Origin: an uncultured Lachnospiraceae bacterium
GTDB lineage: Bacteria > Bacillota > Clostridia > Lachnospirales > Lachnospiraceae
DNA length: 44,792 bases
Assembly (NCBI GenBank): GCA_934394565.1
Contig: CAKRQV010000019.1
Coordinates: 1 to 44,792 of the forward strand
Direction: 5' to 3'
Position 1 is the stretch's first letter, and every line of letters starts with the position of its first letter. Under the pieces are notes generated by a model. The model was not told the DNA's origin. It saw only the letters and a list, made by a program, of their open reading frames with translations, and did not search any database. This document shows positions 33,208 to 39,750 of this stretch, in pieces. The translations under genes were made by a program, and so were the position numbers.

Positions 33208-33702
33208 TCAGGATAACGCATGGCTGCGCACGGCAATCACCGTACGGGCGGTCTCGTTGTCCGTGGAAATACAAGTAAAAGCGTACAGATCATCCGCCAT
33301 AGTTTCCATGGTAAAGGACTGTACCGGAAGAATAGAACGTCCGGCGGCAGCAGAAGGTGTATCCGTATCTGCACTGACAAAAAGCTCCCGAAGCTCACCG
33401 TCCAGTGCGTAAATATACGTGTAATAGGTGCTGTCATCCTGCGTTGTACGCAGACAGAGTGCGTCCTGTCCGTCCAGCGTAGTCAGCGAAACACCGCCAT
33501 CGGCATCGGCCTGACTGATCTTTTCACGGATATAGGAAAGCGTTGTCTGTGCCGTATAGTTTAAAGAAGACTCCGCGGTAGTCTCCTGATAGACATGCGT
33601 GGCTAAAAGGATTACCGTCAGTGCCGACAACGCAAAAACAAAAAAGAGGGCAATGGGAAACAGCAGGTCGATCACATGTTTTTGCTGGTGGGAAAACCGC
33701 AT
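33208..33702 (-). CDS. DUF4860-like pilus-associated protein
   Basis: A 164-residue protein with an N-terminal segment MRFSHQQKHVIDLLFPIALF, which leads into a TM helix (residues about 10-35), then a beta-rich extracellular domain (LSYIREKISQADADGGVSL, TYYTYIYALDGELRELFV). This matches the DUF4860 pattern found in Firmicutes type IV filament loci. No prepilin cleavage motif is present. ATG 33702 follows GGGGGAGGT. The start lies 1 nt from the stop of the upstream gene. Confidence 0.78.
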   Translation of the reverse strand: MRFSHQQKHVIDLLFPIALFFVFALSALTVILLATHVYQETTAESSLNYTAQTTLSYIREKISQADADGGVSLTTLDGQDALCLRTTQDDSTYYTYIYALDGELRELFVSADTDTPSAAAGRSILPVQSFTMETMADDLYAFTCISTDNETARTVIAVRSHALS

Positions 33703-33703
33703 T

Positions 33704-34042
33704 TTAGTGTACCTCCCCCTTCTTTTCAAGAATCGTTACATCCGGATAGATATTGGCACCGCTGACCCGGTAATCTACATAAAAGCGCGATTCATCCCAG
33801 GTCAGACCGTAATGGCTCTTTAAGTAAGCCAGATTCTCCGGATAAGTCCCTTCCGCGGCATAACAGTAGGTGATGGTGCGTTGCAGGGCATTTTCCAGAT
33901 TTTCTTTTTGCCGTCTCGTGGAATCCGCAGAAAAGCGGTCCAGACTGACATAAAAAATAAGCAGTATTGCCACAAACAGCGCCAGCGACCACAGATATCG
34001 CCGGTGCCGGTGCGGTTTTTGTTCATAGGAAAAACGTATCAT
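33704..34042 (-). CDS. Small pilin-like protein
   Basis: A 112-residue protein with a basic cytosolic N-terminus (YEQKPHRHRRY) and a TM helix at residues 16-35. The extracellular part begins RRQKENLENALQRTITYCYAAEGTYPENLAYL; this 'helix, then EGxYPxxLxxL' layout is the classic start of a type II/IV pseudopilin globular domain. The normal cleavage motif before the helix is absent. ATG 34042 follows CAGGAG. It is located directly after pilC in the operon, where pilins often lie. It could be a filament subunit that is not processed. Confidence 0.75.
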   Translation of the reverse strand: MIRFSYEQKPHRHRRYLWSLALFVAILLIFYVSLDRFSADSTRRQKENLENALQRTITYCYAAEGTYPENLAYLKSHYGLTWDESRFYVDYRVSGANIYPDVTILEKKGEVH

Positions 34043-34066
34043 AAGTCAAAACTCCTGTAGACCAGC

Positions 34067-35122
34067 TTAAATACTGGAAAGAATGCCCATCAGCGGCAGC
34101 ATGACCGAAAGAAGAATCACACCGACGATCAGTGACAGTGCAATGACCAGTGTAGGCTCCAGTACAGCCAGCATATTGGACAGACGGGTATCAATCTCCT
34201 CCTGGTACATATCAGAGATCCGGCGCATCACCTGCTCCTGATTACCGGTGCGTGCACCAAGGGTGATCATACGGGCATACGTACCGGTAAAAATTCCGGC
34301 TTCATGCAGTGCATCCGACAGATCTATGCCATCGGTCATCAGCTGGCGGCAGATGTCCAGCTTCTTTGCAAAGACAGGGTCATCGTTCAGCTGATAAGCC
34401 AGCTCCATACTGCGCTCCGGCATAAGGCCACTGGACAGCGTCAGTGCCATGGCGTCGGCAAAACGGCAGGCAGCAGTTTTTTCATAGACTGATCGCGTAA
34501 AGGGCAGGGCATGCCCGATCCTGGTGGTCAGCGCCATACCGGCCTGTGTGCGCAGACCAAAGAATAAAAAGGCGACAAGCACAAGAAGAATCACGACAAA
34601 GACCAGTGCATTGGTATGCAGCAGATTGCCAAGATTCATCAGTGTACGGGAAAACCCGGTCATTTCGGAACCCAGCTGTACAAAGACCTGGTTAAAGATA
34701 GGCAGGACTTTGACAAGCAGTACCAGGATGATCACCACCATCATTGCGGCCATAAACAGAGGATACGTCACGGAACTTTTGATACTCTGGTGAATGGCAT
34801 CTTCTCTGGCATAATGGGTTGATAAAGCATTCATTACCGTATCCAGTGTACCGCTTTCTTCACCGATCTGCACCATATGTAACAGATAGGATGGAAAAAT
34901 ACCGGCTGCTTCAAAAGCATCGGCCAGACTGCCGGTTTCCGTCAGCTTTTCCTGCATCGCAGTCAGTATCTGCTTTTCCTCTTCGGACTGCGCGTCTTCC
35001 AGCATGACAGAAATACCTTCGATCGAAGAAAGACCAGACTGCAGGATCAGCGTCAGCTGTCCGCAGAAAGCAGAGATCTCCTGATCACTGAAGGGCCTGG
35101 GATTTTGTGTTGATTTTGCCAT
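34067..35122 (-). CDS. pilC: Type IV pilus inner-membrane platform protein PilC (T2SS F family)
   Basis: A 351-residue protein with two copies of the GspF domain: the first from SDQEISAFCGQLTLILQSGL, the second from TRSVYEKTAACRFADAMALTLSSGL. Three TM helices are at about residues 120-140, 165-190 and 320-345. PilC spans the membrane and transmits ATPase motion to pilins. ATG 35122 was chosen because TGGAGG lies 7 nt upstream. The gene is 18 nt after the transglutaminase gene and 24 nt before the pilin-like gene. Confidence 0.93.
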   Translation of the reverse strand: MAKSTQNPRPFSDQEISAFCGQLTLILQSGLSSIEGISVMLEDAQSEEEKQILTAMQEKLTETGSLADAFEAAGIFPSYLLHMVQIGEESGTLDTVMNALSTHYAREDAIHQSIKSSVTYPLFMAAMMVVIILVLLVKVLPIFNQVFVQLGSEMTGFSRTLMNLGNLLHTNALVFVVILLVLVAFLFFGLRTQAGMALTTRIGHALPFTRSVYEKTAACRFADAMALTLSSGLMPERSMELAYQLNDDPVFAKKLDICRQLMTDGIDLSDALHEAGIFTGTYARMITLGARTGNQEQVMRRISDMYQEEIDTRLSNMLAVLEPTLVIALSLIVGVILLSVMLPLMGILSSI

Positions 35123-35140
35123 AATCGCCTCCATGTATAC

Positions 35141-36088
35141 TTAATAATTGTATTTTACTGTGTAATTAGAACCGTCACCCACATATTTCTTTACTGCGGA
35201 TGCCGAATTGCTGGCGGCCAGCGTCGGATCCATCAGAGACCAGCTCTTGCCGTCAAAAGAAATAATATTGTCCACCCAGCCGGTTTCCGTCAGGTAGACG
35301 CTGATCCAGGCATGGTATGCCTGACCGCTGTAACCCACCTCCAGCTTTGTAGGGATCCCCTGTGACCGCAGCATTGCCGTCATCAGCGAGGCGTAGTCAA
35401 AGCAGATTCCGGTACCTTTTTCTATCGTCTGGTCAATATCCGGAATATAATCTGCAGGTACATTTTCGGCAAGCTGTGTATCGTAGGTAATGGATGTGGT
35501 CACATAATTATAGATCTTCTCTACATAATCCAGATCATTGGAGGATTCATCGGACAACTGTATGCCGTACTGGACAGCTTTGCTGTCTTTTGTGTACCAG
35601 CAGTACAGATTGGGGTAGAGAAAAGGCTTGAACTCATCGGAAATCCTGACATCTGTTGTCCAGGAACAGGCCAGCGCATACATATCATCGTAGGCATGTT
35701 CCAGCACATCGATCTTGTAGCTGCCGCTGCCACCGGAGAGAGGGAACGTAGCCATATCGCCAACCGTAAGAGCGTAGCTGTAGACGGTGTCCGAAGGATC
35801 CGTAATCTGTACCCGGGCTGCATCGGCATCACCGGAATAGGAGATCATGATATAGCCCTCATCGGTATGGGAAGCGTCGATTTTTACATTCTTTTCCTCT
35901 TTCGTCACATCGCCATCGGCTGATGGTACAAGAAAATCTGTCTGTGTCGTCCGGTGTTCGCCTTCGATGGCATTGGCACCTTCCTTTACACTGTCACCGC
36001 AGCCGGCAAGGACCGGCAGCAGAAAAAAACAAAGAAGACACACGATAAAGAGCCGTGCTTGTACAGGTTTATACAGTACAGCTCTCAT
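35141..36088 (-). CDS. Transglutaminase-like lipoprotein
   Basis: A 315-residue predicted lipoprotein: signal peptide with lipobox LAGC, Cys30 as the lipidated residue. An N-terminal beta-domain is followed by a transglutaminase-like fold (about residues 185-290) with the catalytic triad Cys229 in GTGICFDYASLM, His259 in YHAWISVY and Asp287 in LMDPT. Such domains cross-link, cleave or modify proteins outside the cell. Located between sigma/anti-sigma genes and pilC, it may modify filament subunits or wall proteins. ATG 36088 follows AAGGAGG. Confidence 0.87.
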   Translation of the reverse strand: MRAVLYKPVQARLFIVCLLCFFLLPVLAGCGDSVKEGANAIEGEHRTTQTDFLVPSADGDVTKEEKNVKIDASHTDEGYIMISYSGDADAARVQITDPSDTVYSYALTVGDMATFPLSGGSGSYKIDVLEHAYDDMYALACSWTTDVRISDEFKPFLYPNLYCWYTKDSKAVQYGIQLSDESSNDLDYVEKIYNYVTTSITYDTQLAENVPADYIPDIDQTIEKGTGICFDYASLMTAMLRSQGIPTKLEVGYSGQAYHAWISVYLTETGWVDNIISFDGKSWSLMDPTLAASNSASAVKKYVGDGSNYTVKYNY

Positions 36089-36121
36089 CGCAGTGCCTCC
36101 TTTAGTCATGGTAAGCTGGGG

Positions 36122-36844
36122 TTAATAAAGTGACAGAATCAGGTGCAGAACATTCTCGGCATTGTCCGGGATATAAATATTCATCGCTTCCTTCGGATAC
36201 TGAAAATCAATCTCACCGGTTTCTTCATTATAAGAGACCGGAAGTATCCGTTCACCGGAGCTGTTTAAGGCATATACACCGGCATAATCGATACCGGAAT
36301 CCGCATCCTCCACAAGCAGCGCGATATTATCGCCCGACTGCTGGTTGGAAAGCAATACCGGTGTCTTTGTATCCACCGCTTCTACAGTCAGGGTAAAGGT
36401 ATTGGACTGCCTGTTCTTCAGAACAACCGTGATCACCAGTTCACCGTTGGCATCCGGCTCGATCTGGTAGACATGGCTGGCCGTTTCGTAGACCGGCACA
36501 TTATGGCCGCCGAGAGTAGCCGTTACACGTGCGACCGGAATCACCGGCGTATTGACCCGCACCTCGTAGATCGGATCATACTGTGTACCGACAGAGGCCG
36601 TATCCACGGAAAATGTAGCAGGTACAAACCAGAAAGGCAGCATACAGAATAAAAGGAAAACGATCAGAAGTATCACCTTCTGTAACAGGAAACGCTCCTT
36701 ACGGTAATTGCTGTAGGATGTCAGTACAGACAGCGGGACAGTATTTCGCTCCTTTTCACAGGCGTCGAAGATATTTCCCAGCATAAGATCAGCTGTCGCA
36801 TCGTCCAGTGCAGGTTGATTTTTCTTGGATTTATGGAAAAGCAT
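36122..36844 (-). CDS. Single-pass membrane protein, probable anti-sigma factor
   Basis: A 240-residue protein. The cytosolic N-terminus (about 55 residues, ADLMLGNIFDACEKERNTVPLSVL) could clasp a sigma factor; a TM helix spans about residues 56-75, and an extracellular Ig-like region of roughly 160 residues follows. It lies 6 nt downstream of the sigma factor gene, the classical place for its anti-sigma. The sequence has no clear zinc-finger (ZAS) motif. The role is inferred from position and topology, and the outside domain may sense the envelope or filament. Confidence 0.6.
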   Translation of the reverse strand: MLFHKSKKNQPALDDATADLMLGNIFDACEKERNTVPLSVLTSYSNYRKERFLLQKVILLIVFLLFCMLPFWFVPATFSVDTASVGTQYDPIYEVRVNTPVIPVARVTATLGGHNVPVYETASHVYQIEPDANGELVITVVLKNRQSNTFTLTVEAVDTKTPVLLSNQQSGDNIALLVEDADSGIDYAGVYALNSSGERILPVSYNEETGEIDFQYPKEAMNIYIPDNAENVLHLILSLY

Positions 36845-36850
36845 AGCGAA

Positions 36851-37411
36851 TCACCCCTTTTGCAGTATCTTGCTCAGACGCTTTTTGCCGCTGGCGAGAT
36901 ATCTTTTTACAGAACTGCGACTGATATCCATCATATCCGCAATGTCATCGAGTGTCATATTATTGATGTACTTTAATGTAATCGCCTGAGATTCGGAAAA
37001 CGGCAGATTTAAGATCTGTTTGACCAGATATTCCTTCTCGTCGATATGGATCACCTGTCGTTCCGGATCACGGGACTGGTCCAGCAACGTCGGTGCTGTA
37101 TTCTGATACAGCGAGGTCTCCGCATCAAACCGGGTCTGCCGTTTCTGGATCTGGAAGCAGACACGGAAAGAAATCTGATTCAGCCAGGATACGAACAGCC
37201 TGGGGTCCTTCAGCTTGCCCAGACCTTTCAGTACGGATATATAAGTTTCCTGTACAGCATCCTGGGCGAGATATTCGTCCTTTAAGTAGCTGTAAGCAAA
37301 ACGGTATTGTTTCTGGTAAGTCGCTGCATAAAGCTCGGCAAAAGCATCACTGTCTCCGGCCTGGGCCCGTTTCACGACATTCGCCAGATACTGATAATCT
37401 AACTCTGCCAT
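36851..37411 (-). CDS. ECF-type RNA polymerase sigma factor
   Basis: A 186-residue sigma-70 family protein. Region 2 includes AFAELYAATYQKQYRFAYSYL and DEYLAQDAVQETYISVLK, and region 4 includes FSESQAITLKYINNMTLDDIADMMDISRSSVKRYL with its helix-turn-helix. No region 3 is present, typical of ECF group IV. It would direct polymerase to a small regulon, probably including this operon. ATG 37411 follows AAGGAGA, which overlaps the end of the GGDEF gene. No ECF autoregulatory -35 was recognised at the operon front. Confidence 0.92.
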   Translation of the reverse strand: MAELDYQYLANVVKRAQAGDSDAFAELYAATYQKQYRFAYSYLKDEYLAQDAVQETYISVLKGLGKLKDPRLFVSWLNQISFRVCFQIQKRQTRFDAETSLYQNTAPTLLDQSRDPERQVIHIDEKEYLVKQILNLPFSESQAITLKYINNMTLDDIADMMDISRSSVKRYLASGKKRLSKILQKG

Positions 37412-37421
37412 GGAAGTCTCC

Positions 37422-38153
37422 TTATTTGGATTCGTTTTCGGCGTTATCTTTTACGATATGTTTCGGATCTTTCACATGGATCCGGCGGTTGGACAGTGCG
37501 ATCAGCTCAGTGATCGTATGTACAGCATCTCCCTCATTAAAGGCGATACCATAGAGATAATCCATACGGCAGTTCGGGTTCATCTCATTGTGCAGATCGA
37601 CCTTCTGTTTTACGCGGGTCAGGAAAAAGAGAATCTTTTCCAGACTGCCCTTTTCAAACAGGGCGAGGAATTTATTACCGCCGTTACGGCCGACAAAGCA
37701 AAGCTCCACCGCCGTTGTCTGTAAAATCGTGGAAAACTCACGGATCATCGCATTACCCTGGGTATGACCGTAAACCTTATTGATCTCGGCCAGATTGGTC
37801 AGCTCAAACATGATACAGCCAATATTGGGATCCAGGGGCTTGTCCAGGTACTGTTCGATCAGCGCATCACAGCTGTAACGGTTGGCAATACCGGAAACCG
37901 GATCGGAATGGACTGCAAAATCCAGCTCACTGAAATCTCTCTTGTAGGAAGACATATAGGTAAAATCAAGGAAGATTCCTACAAAAGAAAGCGCCAGAAC
38001 GACCCAGAGCAGGATACAGATCAGACGAAAGCTGCCATCATTGGCAACCAGATGGAAAACCTCCGGATTTATCAGCACCGCACTCAGGCAGATCACAGCC
38101 AGAACAATAAATAAAACCAGCTGCACCGTCTTGAAAATATTATACCTTTTCAT
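37422..38153 (-). CDS. Membrane protein with degenerate GGDEF domain
   Basis: A 243-residue protein: two TM helices at about residues 8-30 and 42-65, then a GGDEF-fold domain. The fold start DPVSGIANRYS (84-94) matches the DPLTGLxNR consensus. The active-site signature reads GGNKF at 158-162 and the metal-binding Asp region is FELTNLAEIN, so both catalytic signatures are altered and cyclic-di-GMP synthesis is unlikely. It may act as a receptor or regulator. ATG 38153 follows AAGGAGTGA. It is the first gene of the pilus-like operon. Confidence 0.85.
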   Translation of the reverse strand: MKRYNIFKTVQLVLFIVLAVICLSAVLINPEVFHLVANDGSFRLICILLWVVLALSFVGIFLDFTYMSSYKRDFSELDFAVHSDPVSGIANRYSCDALIEQYLDKPLDPNIGCIMFELTNLAEINKVYGHTQGNAMIREFSTILQTTAVELCFVGRNGGNKFLALFEKGSLEKILFFLTRVKQKVDLHNEMNPNCRMDYLYGIAFNEGDAVHTITELIALSNRRIHVKDPKHIVKDNAENESK

Positions 38154-38196
38154 AATCGCTGTCACTCCTTTGCAACCTGTAAAGTTAGTTGAATTT

Positions 38197-38205
38197 ATTA
38201 TACCA
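38197..38205 (-). promoter_or_regulatory. Extended -10 promoter for the pilus-like operon
   Basis: Minus strand TGG-TATAAT (perfect -10 at 38197-38202), weak -35. It lies 43 nt before the start of the first operon gene and is sigma-A-like, so at least basal expression does not need the operon's own sigma factor. Confidence 0.55.
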
Positions 38206-38451
38206 TGGATTGGGGGAAATACAGCATTTTTTTGCATTGAGAGGAAAGAAAAAATGCTTGCAAATCAAACCAAACCATATTATACTACAAATATAAGCAG
38301 ATAAAACGAATATTATCGACAAATCAGTGTCTGCACATTTCAAAAAATGCCCCGTTCCGGGCAGAGATTCCAATTGCACAAATCAAATAGTGAACCCGAC
38401 AGGTGTATCTATGACCTATCAGATTCTGTCTGTCCGGGAGAAAGGAAAAAA

Positions 38452-39312
38452 GTGACAGCATCACCAGAAAACACAAGTAAATATCGTGAAGAATGCCGGA
38501 ACGTTCTGGCAAATCTGACTATTATGGATGATATCTTTATGAGAAATGTCCTGAAAAAACAGACCTGTACAGAATATATCCTGCAGATAATCATGAACAG
38601 CCCCGGCCTGCAGCTCACCGAGCCTGTGATCCAGAAGGATTTCAAAAACCTGCAGGGCCGTTCCGCCATACTGGACTGCGTCGTACAGGACAAAGACGGC
38701 CGCCAGTATAATCTGGAGATTCAGAAAGAAAATGAAGGAGCCACACCGAAACGCGCAAGATATCACAGCGGATTGCTGGATATGAATACATTAAAAGCGG
38801 GAGAAGCGTATGATAAATTACAGGAAAGCTATGTGATCTTTATTACCCGCGGTGATCCGTTGGGCGATAAATTACCCATTTATCATATAAGTAGAAATAT
38901 CGAGGAAACAAACAAAAAGTTTGCAGATGAAACTCACATCATATATGTAAACTCATCAAAGCAGGATGATACCGAATTAGGGCACCTGATGCATGACCTG
39001 TACTGTAAAAATGCCGATGACATGTACAGCAAAGTGCTGGCAGACCGGGTGCGGGAATTAAAAGAAACACAGAAAGGAGAAGAAAGCATGTGTAAAGAAC
39101 TGGAAGAATTAATTAAACTTGGAGTCGCCGATGGAAGAGCTGAAGGAAGGGTCGAAGGAAGAACCGAAGGAAAGAAAGAAACCCAAAGAGAAGTAGCCAT
39201 AGCCCTTGACCGGAGAGGTATGCATCTGGATGAGATAGCAGAGATTATAGGAGCACAAGCAGCAACCATCCGCATCTGGCTCGACAAGGATCTGAATCCC
39301 ATAAAAGAATAA
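38452..39312 (+). CDS. Rpn-family recombination-promoting nuclease / PD-(D/E)XK 'transposase'
   Basis: Counted from GTG 38452, 286 residues; the in-frame upstream ATG 38347 has no ribosome site, whereas GAAAGGA lies 5 nt before GTG. The N-terminal part has the family PD-(D/E)XK core: Asp in SAILDCVVQDKDGRQYNLEIQ, where D...ExQ is the catalytic pattern, and the YHSGLLDMNTLKAGEAYDKL block. The C-terminal part is a charged stalk with 4-residue repeats (DGRAEGRVEGRTEGKKE), then a helix-turn-helix-like end (LDEIAEIIGAQAATIRIWL). Rpn proteins are DNA endonucleases linked to phage defence, formerly labelled transposases. No terminal inverted repeats flank it. Confidence 0.85.
   Translation: MTASPENTSKYREECRNVLANLTIMDDIFMRNVLKKQTCTEYILQIIMNSPGLQLTEPVIQKDFKNLQGRSAILDCVVQDKDGRQYNLEIQKENEGATPKRARYHSGLLDMNTLKAGEAYDKLQESYVIFITRGDPLGDKLPIYHISRNIEETNKKFADETHIIYVNSSKQDDTELGHLMHDLYCKNADDMYSKVLADRVRELKETQKGEESMCKELEELIKLGVADGRAEGRVEGRTEGKKETQREVAIALDRRGMHLDEIAEIIGAQAATIRIWLDKDLNPIKE
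39088..39312 (+). CDS. Internal in-frame ORF, candidate Rpn small antitoxin
   Basis: Within the Rpn gene, AAAGGAGA is followed 8 nt later by ATG 39088, in frame, giving a 74-residue product (MCKELEELIKLGVADG and onward). It contains only the repeat stalk and the HTH-like tail. In studied Rpn genes, just such a separate C-terminal protein from an internal start blocks the full-length nuclease. The ribosome site here is as good as, or better than, that of the full-length gene. Confidence 0.5.
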   Translation: MCKELEELIKLGVADGRAEGRVEGRTEGKKETQREVAIALDRRGMHLDEIAEIIGAQAATIRIWLDKDLNPIKE

Positions 39313-39321
39313 ACTGTCCCC

Positions 39322-39365
39322 AAAAGGCTGTGGTAAAGACCAATCTTTCCACAGCCTTTTTTCTG
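39322..39365 (+). terminator. Intrinsic terminator after the Rpn gene
   Basis: A 12-bp perfect stem (39322-39333 with 39349-39360), 15-nt loop and six T at its end, 9 nt after the stop. Confidence 0.9.
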
Positions 39366-39750
39366 CCTGAAGTCATATCCGGTCATCTCACGCATATATA
39401 CATAAACAGAGCCGCCCCGGACAAGCCCCTCCCCGGCTCTCAAAACAGAAATCCGGAGCATTGGACAGAGTTTCTTCCTATTATAATAAGAAAGCATATA
39501 CCTACTCCGGAGCAAAGCATCACCACACCAAAAGACAAGATATGCACTAAAATAGGCTTCCATAGAAGCAACTGAAAAAAATATAAAAAAATTTTAAAAA
39601 AAATTGCAAATTTGATGAGCCTTTTACGCCATCTGAAAACACTTCATAAATATAAGGGGAGTACTATATCCAAATATCCCCATAACCCATATTCTGTAAC
39701 AACAGAATATTATATATTCAGTGGTCAGAATCCAGAAAGGAGAAAAGAGT
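39366..39750 (+). other. Intergenic leader region of the adhesin gene
   Basis: No gene is seen. A possible promoter TTGGAC-15-TATAAT (39461-39487) has short spacing. A small hairpin ATTCTGT/ACAGAAT lies near 39692-39710, and a very AT-rich tract of about 35 nt precedes 39612. The octamer CCGGAGCA occurs twice (about 39453 and 39508). AAAGGAG at 39736 serves the adhesin start. A regulated long leader is possible, but no known riboswitch class was recognised. Confidence 0.5.

Noticed and set aside
38347..38451. Upstream ATG extension of the Rpn nuclease gene
   Set aside because: No ribosome site and the added residues do not resemble the family N-terminus; GTG 38452 has GAAAGGA at the right distance.
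38452..39312. Active transposase/insertion sequence
   Set aside because: Family members were once called transposases, but no terminal inverted repeats or target duplications flank the gene, and the fold is a PD-(D/E)XK nuclease.
39366..39750. Cyclic-di-GMP riboswitch before the adhesin
   Set aside because: The leader is long and follows a GGDEF-like gene region, but neither class of conserved core could be found by eye.
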